NCBI GenBank assembly: GCA_029465975.1
Contig: CM055745.1
Coordinates: 5,146,204 to 5,210,203 of the forward strand
DNA from: Dallia pectoralis
Lineage: Eukaryota; Chordata; Actinopteri; Esociformes; Umbridae
Length of the DNA: 64,000 nucleotides
Direction of reading: 5' to 3'
In this document: positions 1-11,120 of the stretch, in pieces
Numbering within the stretch: the first letter of the stretch is position 1
Layout of the letters: each line of letters opens with the position of its first letter
Translations under genes and position numbers: made by a program
Notes under the pieces: model-generated
What the model saw: the letters and a program-made list of their open reading frames with translations, nothing else
The model's database searches: none
Told to the model about the DNA's origin: nothing

Positions 1-1889
1 GCTCAATAAATTAAGATATTTAACGTCTACGTTCTACCCTCTTGCCCTTGCTGCAGGTTAGGGTGGATCTAATTGTACAGTCATCTGTTTTATTTCATCT
101 GCCTACCCAATCAATCAAATCAATCGATTGAGTGATTTATCTGCCTACCCAATGCTGATTTACAACTCTTGTCTTCCCCTCCTAAACTCTGATGGCCAAT
201 GACTGGTGAGTCATTGTTCCCAAATTCCTCTCTTAGCAGGTGGGGGGCAGGCCTAGGCAAACAGGAGCAAAATATCCACCATCTGAACAATTTATTTTCT
301 AGTGCTATGGGCTTGTGCTCAGCTATAAGCCATCTGGCCAAAAGAGACTACCAGTACGATGCTCAACACATCAAGCCAAATCTGAAACTTTTAATCAAGA
401 CGTTTGTACTTTTTCAACATCTACATGCAGTCTAATGCTAATTTAGCACACATTATTGAAAAAAAGTTACTTGAGTACAGCAGAAATATTTTGTTACGGT
501 CGTCGTACTCACGCTTACAATAACAATCAAATATCGAGAAACGTAATCGATCTAGAATATTGAGCATTTACAAAAAAATCGGATATATCAGTAGCTGTGA
601 GTTTCCCCAAGCTTTTCCGCATTATTCAATAAACGCAATAGACGGGAGTTTTTGTTTCGCAATGTTTAATTAATTCATTGTGTTTCAAGATAATACGTGA
701 GCACACAACAATGTAGCATTTTCATACAGATTGGAACTCGCACAAAAACTCGCACAAAATCCATGGCTCGTGATCCCATCTGTAAAATGTGACAACACAC
801 TTGAGAAGAGCAAAGCGTTTTTTTTCGCTCTACCTTAAACCTAGCTTTTGCCGCAGTGTTTGCCCGTTGGAAATGTACTTGTGTGTTTGTACTTTCAATT
901 AGACTGACAGCCAAAACAACCGTATCTAGCTTCGATTCATAGAGAATTGGCAGGAGACTGCAGGTCAGTACAATGAGTGAGTCAGTGTTACATTCTGGAG
1001 CCAAGCGTGTCTCTCTGTCTGGGAATGGGAGAGGAGGCGCGACAACGTTAATCTAATCATGGCTGCAGAATCAACTGCTGCTCCACCCATTCGCTTACAA
1101 AAAGCTTAGAGCAAATAACACTTAATACTGTCTGCGTTGGCAGCCGGAAATGTGAAGACCTTTTTATAATCAACGATCGATGATAAGAAAAACGTTTTCT
1201 TGTGTCCATTAAAGAGGTTTACCGTGGGTGTTAAGGCAGTGTATCATGGTTTGTGCAGCCTGATGTAAAATTGATCATTCGATGCAATCAGAAAGTTGAA
1301 CAATTGAACGAAGCTTGGTTACAGTTATGATAACTTCTGTTTTTACGATCTGGAGCTAACAAATTGTATCTTGTTGTTTTTAAAGTATCCTACTTGAATT
1401 GACCAAAACCAATTCACGGTGGATACCATCTACTTAATCTGAGACGATAAAGTCATCGCACACTGGAGAAGAAAGCAGTAATGACATCATCACATTGTCC
1501 CAAATCATAGTAGACGTTGGTTGACTAGAAAACGTTAAGATCCTTGGTTGTGATGTGATGGAAAAAGAACGGCCTCAAAGAAAATCACTGGCCAAATTTT
1601 TTTTTAAATAAAAATGATAATAAAGGTGTCTATGGGAATTGTCTATTTGGTCTTGACCTCATTTAAAATGGACTACCTAAAGTACCATCTGAACACATTG
1701 CAGCATCACAGGGAACTTCCAACAGAACCTTATACAACTTTAGTACAGTTGTTGTTAGTACAGTGCAACTAACCAAATGTACCCTCTGAACACAATGGTG
1801 GCCAATTAACACAATCCAACGGTTACCAGTGACCAATGGATACACTTAATTATGTTCTATAAGTGAAATGATATATGTACTATATACAC
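1..1889. other. Upstream flank, no gene seen
   Basis: AT-rich unique-looking DNA. The open frames here are short, have no recognisable motifs and carry no splice context that I can support. No tandem array or transposon end was found before the LINE begins near 1890. Confidence 0.5.
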
Positions 1890-4028
1890 TGTTATGGGAA
1901 CGTCTGGAGGAGGCCCCTGTCCGAAAGATCTTCAACTCACACCTCCGGCGGAGCTTTTCAGGCATCCCTGTGGAGGTTGGGGGCATTGAACCTGAGTGGG
2001 CAATGTTCAAAGCTTCTATTGCTGAAGCTGCGGCGGTGAGCTGTGGTCTCAAGGTCCTAGGTGCCTCAAGGGGTGGTAACCCTAGAACACTGTGGTGGAC
2101 CACGGTGGTCAGGGAAGCTGTCCGACTGAAGAAGGAGGCCTTCAGGGATATGCTATCCCTGGGGACTCCGGAGGCAGTTGCAGAGTACCAACAGGCCCGA
2201 AGGGCTGCAGCCGCTGCCGTGTCAGAGGCAAAGCAGCGAGTGTGGGAGAAGTTTGGAGAAGCTATGGAGAAGGACTTTCGGTCGGCACCAAAATGCTTCT
2301 GGAAAACCGTTCGGCACCTCAGAAGGGGAAAACGGGGAACCATCCAAGCTGTGTTCAGTAAGGATGGGACACTGTTGACCTCAACTGATGATGTGATCGG
2401 GCGCTGGAAAGAGCATTTTGAGGAGCTCCTGAATCCGACCTACACGCCCTCTAGTACAGAGGCAGAGCTGGAGGCTGATGGAGGGTCATCGTCAGTTTCC
2501 CTGGGGGAAGTCGCTGAGGTAGTCAAACAACTCCACAGTGGCAAAGCCCCAGGGACTGATGAGATTCGTCCAGAAATGCTAAAAGCTTTGGGTGGGGAAG
2601 GGCTATCTTGGTTGACACGCCTCTTCAACATTGCATGGAAGTCTGGGACAGTGCCAGAGGAGTGGCAGACCGGGGTGGTGGTTCCCCTCTTCAAAAAGGG
2701 GGACCAGAGAGTGTGTGCCAATTACAGAGGTATCACACTCCTCAGCCTCCCTGGTAAAGTGTACTCCAAAGTGCTGGAAAGGAGGGTTCGGCCAATAGTC
2801 GAACCTCAGATTGAAGAGGAACAATGCGGTTTTCGTCCTGGCCGGGGAACCACGGACCAGCTCTTTACTCTCGCTAGGATCTTGGAGGGGGCCTGGGAGT
2901 ATGCCCATCCACTGTTTTGTGGATCTGGAGAAGGCGTATGACCGGGTACCCCGGGATCTTTTGTGGGAGGTGCTGCGGGAGTATGGGGTGAGGGGGTCTC
3001 TTCTCAGGGCCATCCAATCTCTGTACGCTCAAAGCATGAGCTGTGTCCGTGTCCTCGGCAGTAAGTCGGATTCGTTCCCGGTGGGGGTTGGCCTACGCCA
3101 GGGCTGCGCTTTGTCACCAATCCTGTTTGTAATATTCATGGACAGGATATCAAGGCGTAGTCATGGGGGGGAGGGGTTCCCGTTTGGTGGGCTGATGGTC
3201 ACATCACTGCTTTTTGCGGATGATGTGGTCCTGATGGCCTCATCGGTCGGTGACCTTCAGCACTCACTGGATCGGTTCGCAGCCGAGTGTGAAGCGGCTG
3301 GGATGAGGGTTAGCACCTCTAAATCTAAGGCCATGACTCTCAGCAGGAAACCGGTGGAGTTCCTACTCCGGGTAGGGAATGAGTCCTTACTCCAAGTGAA
3401 GGAGTTCAAGTACCTCGGGGTCTTGTTCGCGAGTGAGGGAACAATGGAGCGGGAGATTGGTCGAAGGATCGGAGCAGCGGGGGCGGTGTTGCATTCGCTT
3501 CATCGCACCGTTGTGACGAAAGGAGAGCTGAGCCGAAAGGCAAAGCTCTCGATCTACCGGTCAATCTTGGTTCCTACCCTCACCTATGGTCATGAAAGCT
3601 GGGTCATGACCGAAAGAACGAGATCGCGGGTACAAGCGGCCGAAATGGGTTTTCTCAGAAAGGTGGCTGGCCTCTCCCTTAGGGATAGGGTGAGAAGCTC
3701 AGTCATCCGAGAGGAACTCCGAGTAGAGCCGCTGCTCCTTTGCGTAGAAAGGAGCCAGTTGGGGTGGTTCGGGCATCTTGTACGAATGCCACCTGGGCGC
3801 CTCCCTAGAGAGGTGTTCCAGGCACGTCCAGCTGGGAGGAGACCTCGGGGAAGACCCAGGACTAGGTGGAGAGATTATATCTCCACACTGGCCTGGGAAC
3901 GCCTCGGGATTCCCCAGTCAGAGCTGGCTAAGGTTGCCCGGGAAAGGGAAGTTTGGGGTCCCCTGCTAGAGCTGCTACCCCCGCGACCCGACCCCGGATA
4001 AGCGGTTGAAGATGAGATGAGATGAGAG
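1890..4028 (+). mobile_element. 5'-truncated RTE-like non-LTR retrotransposon (LINE)
   Basis: Roughly 2.1 kb of LINE sequence holding the reverse transcriptase and C-terminal part, followed almost at once by a short 3' end and a pentamer tail (GATGA repeats, 4010-4028). The apurinic endonuclease domain expected upstream is absent, so this is a 5'-truncated insertion, the usual product of target-primed reverse transcription. The short 3' UTR and simple-repeat tail instead of poly(A) fit the RTE/Rex3-like group common in fish, though the exact clade is judged from memory of family features. No target-site duplication could be identified by eye. The only coding lesion seen is one frameshift, so the copy is fairly young. 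Confidence 0.85.
1892..4001 (+). pseudogene. LINE reverse transcriptase ORF, truncated and frameshifted
   Basis: The product would reverse-transcribe LINE RNA at the nicked target. The first part reads in the frame of 1868-2941. It has a linker (around WKEHFEELLNP), the RT fingers region (VPLFKKGDQ, NYRGITLLSLPGK) and the CGFRPGRGTTDQ motif. Near 2910-2920 the frame shifts to that of 2811-4001. This second part holds the first catalytic aspartate (FVDLEKAYDRVPRD), QGCALSPILF, the catalytic FADD box at about 3215-3227, and FKYLGV. It ends with a basic C-terminus (RRPRGRPRTRW) and the stop at 3999-4001. The shift is consistent with a small deletion between the CGFRP and VDLEKAYD motifs. All RT catalytic residues are present, but the N-terminal endonuclease is missing and the frame is broken, so the copy is dead. 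Confidence 0.85.
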
Positions 4029-4245
4029 AACCGGTGGCGGCAGGAATCTCTACTACCTTATATAAAACTCCACTTTAAATAACTCTAGTATAATATATAA
4101 CTATAGTATATATAACTATACTGTATATAACTTCACTATAAAAAATATATACTGTTATTACAGAAAGTCAGATGATAAATGCAAAAGCTGCTAACTCTGT
4201 GTCTGGATTGCTGCTGGCTTCTGGGAATAAGGTCAAGTTTTTCAG
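4029..4245. repeat. AT-rich spacer with TATAACTATA-type low-complexity repeat
   Basis: Between the LINE tail and the LTR element. Positions about 4055-4165 are degenerate repeats of TATAACTATA/ATATAAC. No gene. Confidence 0.6.
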
Positions 4246-4250
4246 GGATG

Positions 4251-4662
4251 TGTCACGATTGGTGTGGTGGCGTTGCTACACTTCCATTTCGGTGATCCAC
4301 TTCCGTGTTTTTGTGTTCACTAGCTGTGATTACTTCCTCTTTCACGTGGTCACAGCTGTTAGTAATCTGTCACTTTATGTGGGGATAAAAGGGGTCGCTA
4401 GCAAGTCACTCCTTGCTTAGCATTGTTTGTTGTTACATGTCACTGTGTTTTAGAGGTGAGTGTTTGTACATATATAGCTGTCGTTCTTAAACGTTTGTGT
4501 GTAAGTCGCTATGTGCGCATCTTTGATTTAAGTTCACAGTTTAGTGTGTTTTTGCCGTACTCGGTTTGTTTTATGTTCAGGTTGTCTTTAATAAACCTGG
4601 TTAAACGGATCTATTGGCTCTGCACATGGCTTTCACCGCACTACGCCGCTCCATCCGTGACA
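4251..4662 (+). repeat. 5' LTR
   Basis: 412 bp, TG...CA, with a 7-bp inverted terminus (TGTCACG/CGTGACA). It has a TATA-like ATAAAA at 4385-4390, a predicted RNA start at about 4415, and a polyadenylation signal AATAAA at 4590-4595. That would give U3 4251-4414, R from 4415 to roughly 4610-4620, and U5 to 4662. A transcript starting here would run through the repetitive ORF. Confidence 0.93.
4385..4424 (+). promoter_or_regulatory. LTR core promoter and self-primer sequence
   Basis: ATAAAA at 4385-4390 lies about 30 bp upstream of GCTTAGCATT (4415-4424). That decamer is exactly complementary to AATGCTAAGC at 4664-4673, just inside the 5' LTR. In Tf1-like elements the RNA 5' end itself folds onto the primer-binding site and primes first-strand cDNA. 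The TATA spacing independently predicts the RNA start at this decamer. Confidence 0.7.
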
Positions 4663-4663
4663 G

Positions 4664-4673
4664 AATGCTAAGC
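4664..4673 (+). other. Primer-binding site (self-primed)
   Basis: AATGCTAAGC begins one nucleotide after the LTR end. It does not begin with the TGG expected for a tRNA 3'-CCA primer, but is a perfect 10-base complement of LTR positions 4415-4424. The in-frame ATG at 4665 lies inside it. Confidence 0.7.
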
Positions 4674-6296
4674 CATCCAAAAAGCCCGCAGAGCCGGACG
4701 GTGAGTGGATTCCTCGGAGGGGCAAGCTATAGCGCTCCGAGGTATGAAGCTCACCGTCAACCCACGGAGCAGCAGGAGCGGCGCTACACCTGGCAGGGTG
4801 ATTGGGGGTCCGACTCCCTCTCCTCGGATGATGAGGAGGCGGTCTACGAGCGAGTGGAGGAGGACTCCCTGGAAGACGCCCTGCTATGGGATCCCGTCCT
4901 CAGTCGACTAGTCCCCGCAACATCGGACGTCGGCTGGGGCGGGCAGAAGACACCGCCCACTGTTCCGGGGCTGCAGACAGGAGGAGGAAAACCCCTGGAT
5001 CTACAGCCACTACCCCCGCCGTGGGAAGACCCTTTTCTGCCGCCGACGTCAGGGACAGAAAAACCCCCGGAGGGGTTGGATGACCAGCCCACGGCCATTA
5101 TTAGGACGTGGTGGAGGACATGGCTGGATTTACAGGAGCCAGCGCCTGAGATGGTCGCCACCACGCTTGCGCCTGAGATGGTCGCCGTCACGCCAGCGTC
5201 CACGATGGCTCCTGTCGTCCCGCCAGCGCTCAAGATGGCCCCCGCCGTCACGCCAGCGCCCAAGATGGCTGCCGTCGTCCCGCCAGCGCCCACGATGGCT
5301 CCCGCCGTCACGCCAGCGCCCACGATGGCTCCCGCCGTCACGCCAGCGTCCACGATGGCTGCCGCCGTCACGCCAGCGCTCAAGATGGCTGCCGCCGTCA
5401 CGCCAGCGCCCAAGATGGCTGTTGTGGTCACGCCAGCGCTCGAGATGGCTGCCGTCGCCACGCCAGCGCCCAAGATGGCTGCCGCCGTCACGCCAGTGCC
5501 CACGATGGCCCCGGCCGTCACGCCAGCGCCCAAGATGGCTGTTGTCGTCACGCCAGCGCCCAAGATGGCTGCCGCCGTCTCGCCAGCGTCCCCGATGGTC
5601 CCCGTTGTCCCGACAGCGCCCAAGATGGCTGTTGCCGTCGTCCCGCCAGCGCCCAAGATGGCTGCCGCCGTCTCGCCAGCGTCCACGATGGCTGTTGCCG
5701 TCACGCCAGCGCTCAAGATGGCTGTTGCCGTCACGCCGGCGCTCAAGATGGCTGCCGCATCGCCGCCCACAATGGTTGCCGCATCGCCGCCCACAATGGC
5801 TGCCGCATCGCCGCCCACAATGGCTGCCGCATCGCCGCCCACAATGGCTGCCGCATCGCCGCCCACAATGGCTGCCGCATCGCCGCCCACAATGGCTGCC
5901 GCATCGCCGCCCACAATGGCTGCCGCATCGCCGCCCACAATGGCTGCCGCATCGCCGCCCACGAGGGCCGCGCCACGACGACGCTCACGATGGCCGCCGC
6001 CACGACGACGCTCACGATGGCCGCCGCCACGACGACGCTCACGATGGACGCCGCCACGACGACGCTCACGATGGCCGCCGCCACGACGCCCACGATGGCC
6101 TCCGCCACGTCGCCCACGATGGCCTCCGCCACGTCGCCCACGATGGCCTCCGCCACGTCGCCCACGATGGCCTCCGCCACGTCGCCCACGATGGCCGCCG
6201 CCACGACGCACCCTGAGCCGCTCAAACTGGCGGCCTCTCAGCCGCTCGAGATGGCGGTCGGCTACCGTGGCCTATTCAGGACTGGACCCGTCCTGA
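4665..6296 (+). CDS. Repetitive Ala/Pro-rich ORF of the LTR element
   Basis: The frame is open from the in-LTR ATG at 4614 (560 codons) to the TGA at 6294-6296. The ATG at 4665 is the first one beyond the LTR and gives 543 codons; which start is used is unknown. The first 165 or so residues are non-repetitive, with an acidic patch (SSDDEEAVYERVEEDSLEDA) and a Trp/Pro-rich stretch (PLPPPWEDPFLPP). The rest is tandem repeats. About 19 ten-residue units of the type PAPKMAAAVT are encoded by 30-bp units, with one 33-bp variant. About nine SPPTMAAA units (24 bp) follow, then Arg/Pro units RRRSRWPPP (27 bp) and RRPRWPPP (24 bp). There is no zinc knuckle, protease or RT motif, no signal peptide and no membrane segment. 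It occupies the place of gag and could be a degenerate Gag-like or captured sequence. All unit lengths keep the frame. The antisense strand is also open (4844-6211), so translation is not proven. Confidence 0.5.
   Translation: MLSHPKSPQSRTVSGFLGGASYSAPRYEAHRQPTEQQERRYTWQGDWGSDSLSSDDEEAVYERVEEDSLEDALLWDPVLSRLVPATSDVGWGGQKTPPTVPGLQTGGGKPLDLQPLPPPWEDPFLPPTSGTEKPPEGLDDQPTAIIRTWWRTWLDLQEPAPEMVATTLAPEMVAVTPASTMAPVVPPALKMAPAVTPAPKMAAVVPPAPTMAPAVTPAPTMAPAVTPASTMAAAVTPALKMAAAVTPAPKMAVVVTPALEMAAVATPAPKMAAAVTPVPTMAPAVTPAPKMAVVVTPAPKMAAAVSPASPMVPVVPTAPKMAVAVVPPAPKMAAAVSPASTMAVAVTPALKMAVAVTPALKMAAASPPTMVAASPPTMAAASPPTMAAASPPTMAAASPPTMAAASPPTMAAASPPTMAAASPPTMAAASPPTRAAPRRRSRWPPPRRRSRWPPPRRRSRWTPPRRRSRWPPPRRPRWPPPRRPRWPPPRRPRWPPPRRPRWPPPRRPRWPPPRRTLSRSNWRPLSRSRWRSATVAYSGLDPS
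5187..6200 (+). repeat. 30/24/27/24-bp tandem repeats inside the LTR element
   Basis: Four successive related arrays. There are 30-bp units to about 5757, 24-bp units to about 5960, 27-bp units to about 6080 and 24-bp units to about 6200. Each unit holds a GATGG or AATGG core. All periods, and the one 33-bp exception near 5640, are multiples of three. Confidence 0.9.
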
Positions 6297-6390
6297 TGGA
6301 CTAACCCATTGGGTTTAACTGTGGGTCCTGTCTTGTTGCTCCCTTGTGGTTTTTGTTGGTTCGTTCGGCTATCTGGGGAGCTAGCCTTTT

Positions 6391-6402
6391 AGTGGGGGAT
6401 AC
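6391..6402 (+). other. Polypurine tract before the 3' LTR
   Basis: AGTGGGGGA ends three bases before the 3' LTR start. This is the expected plus-strand primer position. Confidence 0.7.
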
Positions 6403-6814
6403 TGTCACGATTGGTGTGGTGGCGTTGCTACACTTCCATTTCGGTGATCCACTTCCGTGTTTTTGTGTTCACTAGCTGTGATTACTTCCTCTTTCACGTG
6501 GTCACAGCTGTTAGTAATCTGTCACTTTATGTGGGGATAAAAGGGGTCGCTAGCAAGTCACTCCTTGCTTAGCATTGTTTGTTGTTACATGTCACTGTGT
6601 TTTAGAGGTGAGTGTTTGTACATATATAGCTGTCGTTCTTAAACGTTTGTGTGTAAGTCGCTATGTGCGCATCTTTGATTTAAGTTCACAGTTTAGTGTG
6701 TTTTCGCCGTACTCGGTTTGTTTTATGTTCAGGTTGTCTTTAATAAACCTGGTTAAACGGATCTATTGGCTCTGCACATGGCTTTCACCGCACTACGCCG
6801 CTCCATCCGTGACA
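6403..6814 (+). repeat. 3' LTR
   Basis: 412 bp, same length as the 5' LTR, with one base difference noted (C at 6705 for T at 4553). It is followed by the GGATG target duplication at 6815-6819. The copies of the TATA box (about 6537-6542), RNA start (6567) and AATAAA (about 6742) are intact, so it could also act as a promoter into the flank. Confidence 0.93.
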
Positions 6815-6819
6815 GGATG

Positions 6820-9800
6820 TTTGACCAAGCACCAAGGTAATGCCTGTAAACCTCAATCCCGGTCATGAATTTAGTTTGACTGTTAATTCTTCCATTTACC
6901 ATTTGTACTTCAGTGACTTGAGCAATGTTTAGGGCTTTGAATAATTGTGCAGTGCATTAAAAGTCCATGGATTATTTCATTAGCAAACTAGCGATAGCAG
7001 AAAATGGTTGATATTTTAATAACGTTTTTTGTTGTAATCTCAAGCTTCCTTTGGTAGCTCTCTAAAGCCGCCATTCAGGGCCTCGACCCCACTGTTGAGA
7101 AACGATGAATAAAATGGGTCTTATCCCAACAGTCCCTTCTATGTCTTTTAAAACACAACGGTAAACCGTGTGTCCAACATATCAGAGATGTTGTCTAAAT
7201 GTGCTTCAGTAAAGCGGTCCTATCCTCTGCAACACCCACACTGTAGAGCAGTGATTCAGTAACCCGGCGCCGTGGACGTATTTTAAGACCAGGCAGCACT
7301 ACAAGAGAACATTCACAATTTGGCGCCCACTTATTCATTTCATATCTTATTCAGGGATTGCATATGAATGCGTGTGACACGGCAGGCAGTTGTTCCTCCT
7401 CTCCTCCCAGTCAGAGAGAGCCCCTCTAAGCGGCGGCGGTCTGGGTTGTTTTCTGATCGTGTCATCACCATGGCAGCGCCAGAGGCACGTGTAAACTTCC
7501 AGAGATTACAAGATTGGTGAAGCAAGAGGGAAGAATGTTGATTCTCCCGACGGCGGAGATTTTCAGGGTCCCATCTGTAGTGCCGCAGTGTCGATTGATC
7601 ACACAATATACCAAATCATTGCCTATTCAAACAGGGAACGGTGCAATTTCAGTCGCAAATTCAAATAGTTTCTATTGATTGAAACCAAATGCGACCGTTT
7701 TCAACTCAATTTAGAAAATGCGGGCAAAGCAATATACTCAGAGGTGTAGTTCTAGAACGGGCTTGTTAAACGGAAGCTACAAAGGAGAGACACAGTTATC
7801 ATTGCAATACCGTTTTGGACGGTAAAGACATGACCAATTCCATGACTTGTGATTATGCCAAAACATGTTTTATGTAATTGTGACATCGTTTTTTTTCTGT
7901 CCAATAATTGACTGTCAAGTTACTCTCTCGGTTGGTGCCGGGTGGCTTAACAGAAGGGCAGCGGTACCACTACAACCCGGTTACATTCCAGGTTCACTGC
8001 ATATCAGTGACCCCTGTTGGTGGGCCGAGCTCCTGCAAGCTGACTGACGTAGACAGCCCGAAGGTGTTTGCTTTGATACAGCGGTTTGGGTAACCCACAT
8101 GCAAAGCGCAAACAGTGTGATTTGAAGCAGTGCAGCTTGGCATAACATATTTCCGACGACAAGACCCAATTTTCAACTTGAAGGAGACCCGTTGGCAAAT
8201 TGCCGCAAGGGGACGAAGGCACGGGAAAAATGTCTTGCCATTACGTATCCTTTCATGAAAAGAGAGGCGATCGTACTCCGGACTGGCGCACAGGCGACGG
8301 GGTGTTTCGGTGACAAGAAACTGCGCCGGATTCCAGACGAACCTCGTTTAGCGTAGCGTTTATCGAAGGAACTACAACCAACATGAAATACCGCGTTGTG
8401 GCACAGCAGGACGTGACTGCGAGGCTACAGTGGATGGTGTATACAGGCCCTGCATCGCCCCAGGCTGAAACAGGTGGGGTCCAGTCAAGCACTCCTTGTC
8501 AATGGGGTAAAAACACTTGTCTAAACCGTCACAGTCCTGCTATTGGGATTTTATACAAGCCAGTAAAAGCTGTGATATATTATATAAAGGCTGTGAGATT
8601 GACAGGCTCCAACCCATCCTATTTTAGACTCAAACACCAGCTTGAAACCAGTCGTCAATTAGGCGTATCGAATGTGTATGAAGAAATATGTTCTGCTCAA
8701 AGTGTCGGATATGAATCGGGAATCAAAGGCAACAATTAAAAAAACGAGTCTCAAGCGATCAATAGCCATAAGAAAACAAGTTTAGAGGACATTCAGAGGT
8801 GTGCTTAATGTGTTCCTGAAATAGATACACATCTGTCTATGGAATCGTTTGTCCTCTCCAAATATCATGACTATGCTTCTACACATTAAGTGTCTAATAA
8901 AAGTGTGTTATTTACAATTATGTACTTTGAGGTCCGGCATCTTAAATAATTGTTCATCCGCAAAACATGGGAGGATTTGTGGAGTTTAAATAGCGTGACT
9001 TTACATGAAACAAGGGTTTCCAATGGGATACAATCAATTTGTGAGCTTGTGTCTAAAAAAAGGATTTGGAAGATTAAAGCAGAATTTTAACTTTGTTCAG
9101 AGTCAATTAGAAAACCCACCTTGCACAGGATTTTGAAATGACAATTTAGCGTACGATAGCTATCATAATATCCGAGTAATGAAAAGGTTAGTTAGCCAGC
9201 TTACATGATGTCCTCAGATAGAGTTTGCAGTTCTATTATGCTTTTTATATGACCAACATTAAACAATGAAGGATAATAAGTTGAATTAGAAGGTGACCAT
9301 GTTAACTACCATTGATGACATGTTAGGGCAAAAGTTCAGTTGGCGGATTAACACTAAAAGAGGATTATTTATATAATCTTATCATCTGGTGTAATAATAG
9401 CTACCACTATGTCAACACTGACGTTAAATTATTAATTATTATTAGATGCTATGCTAATATAATCTTCATGTCTGTCACGAGTGGTGAGTTTTTGTTCCAC
9501 ACGGGGCTGTTAGTGGGGTGCACACGGCTAGCTCTGTTTGAGTGGCTCGTTTGGTTTCATTACACACACCAGAGATTCATTTTGGTGATCTCTAGCAAGA
9601 TCTTTGTTTATCTAAGGAAGTACAACAATTTATTTTCGAACACAATATTAGGAACTGTTATACAGTAAAAAAATAAAGTTTAAGTGAACTCTTGTTTTTT
9701 AAGTCAGAAATTACAACAATTGGCAGTTGCCAGGTCAGTTGAATTCCCATGTCTCTGCATTGTGCCATTCTTTTCACTTAATCTGAAACCAAAATAAAAG

Positions 9801-11013
9801 CACACAATAAGTTAAGCATTAAGATGGTATGTCAGGGCAAGGAACATGCACTTAAAAAAATATAATCTCCAGAAAATTAATACATATTTTCCTCATTTTA
9901 CCAAATATCAATACAGTTGCGATTGCCGGCACATATTTCAGTTGTTCGTTTCATTTATACAGAATATGAAATGAAATAACTTTCCCAAACGGCAGACACA
10001 ATTGCAGGTGCATTCATAGTAATCATTTTAATAGAATCAGTCTGCCCTCATATTTAGCTTTAAATTGACATGTTTTCACATTTTCTTTTCAACACAAGTT
10101 GAGCTACAAGTAGCACACAACCTAACTGGAAACAAAAGTGCATTGAGCTGTCAATAAATAAATTAAGTCTTTATTGATTGCCTGGCTCGTTGATAATACT
10201 AGGTCATAATGGTTTACCATTAGGAAGTCTGCCAACATTTCAGTCCCACTGGAAGCTAAACCGTTTTCTAACATTAACATACATTCAGTCTCTGTGTGCA
10301 CACTTATGATAAAATAATTTAGAAAATATTGCATATACTGCACCCCTGTGAGTGTCAAAACTATACTATTTTGAATTCATTCTGAGTTCTGTACCATTGA
10401 AGATGTTCTCGATTTCATTTCCTTTTTACGTACCAACTTTTCCATGGAGACCAATTAAAGTCATAACCACGATCTTACAGTATTAGTTGGCCTACCTAGG
10501 ACAGATTTCTATAGGGGTTTCGAATCAAACACTTTCTACAATTACATAAAGACCGGGCTAACATCCAGTTCCCCAACACAAGAATTGTTTCCCCAACAGA
10601 ATAAGCCATTGTATCAGAACCCTGTTTCAATGAATCGTTGAATCTTTGTGTTGGAAAAACAGATGGGAGACAGAAATACGACTGCTTATTCCAGCCCAGG
10701 AATAGAGCATTATTTCTACTGACACACATATTTAACTCCAGTAGCGAATTACGGGGGAAGTGGCTCATTTATATTTTCTAACTTCCAGAATTCAGAATCA
10801 CCACTAACACTGTGGAGAACTCGGTAACCGTCATTATATTCTGGGCCTCCCCAAAGAGCGAACACACTCAGCAGGAGGTATATGCAGACGCGGGCTGCTA
10901 TGTCGATTGTCAAACAACAAAAACATTTCTGACTTTACAGAGTCCAGAAGAGCACGAGGAGTATCCCGAATGTTACCTGCTGGAGGGTTGCCGCCCAGGT
11001 GAGGTAGCCTTTA
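6820..11013. other. Intergenic flank, no gene seen
   Basis: No supported coding region. The sequence at 7330-8360 is somewhat richer in CpG than its surroundings but shows no recognisable exon. A stretch at 9475 starts TGTCACGAGTGGTG, like the LTR start above, but no matching end or target duplication was found. An exon-like segment at 10941-10998 is discussed as a finding. Confidence 0.45.
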
Positions 11014-11120
11014 CCCCTGTACCTCACCCGTCTACCCCCTGTACCTCACCCGTCTACCCCCTGTACCTCACCCGTCTACCCCTGTACCTCACCCGTCTAC
11101 CCCTGTACCTCACCCGTCTC
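11014..11120 (+). repeat. Short 21/22-bp tandem repeat, about 5 copies
   Basis: Copies of TACCTCACCCGTCTACCCC with one-base length variation. It lies just upstream of the larger CCAGCCACC array. Confidence 0.85.

Larger units (their letters stand above)
4246..6819 (+). mobile_element. Complete non-autonomous LTR retrotransposon, Tf1/sushi-like
   Basis: Two 412-bp direct repeats (4251-4662 and 6403-6814) start TGTCACG and end CGTGACA. They are flanked by the 5-bp target duplication GGATG (4246-4250 and 6815-6819). I found one difference between the LTRs (T at 4553, C at 6705), so the insertion is recent. The 1740-bp interior has a primer-binding segment at 4664-4673, a purine tract AGTGGGGGA at 6391-6399 and a single long repetitive ORF. 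There is no protease, reverse transcriptase, RNase H or integrase, so mobility would need enzymes in trans from a related element. The termini and the self-priming signal fit the Tf1/sushi branch of Ty3/gypsy-type elements known in vertebrates. Family placement is inference; the structure is seen directly. Confidence 0.93.

Noticed and set aside
4844..6211. Minus-strand 455-codon frame through the LTR element
   Set aside because: It is antisense to the element's promoter and polyadenylation signals, and explained by repeat units whose lengths are multiples of three.
9475..9677. TGTCACGAGTGGTG start and a later AATAAA, considered as another LTR
   Set aside because: No matching CGTGACA-type end or target duplication was found. 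The similarity to the LTR start is only about a dozen bases.
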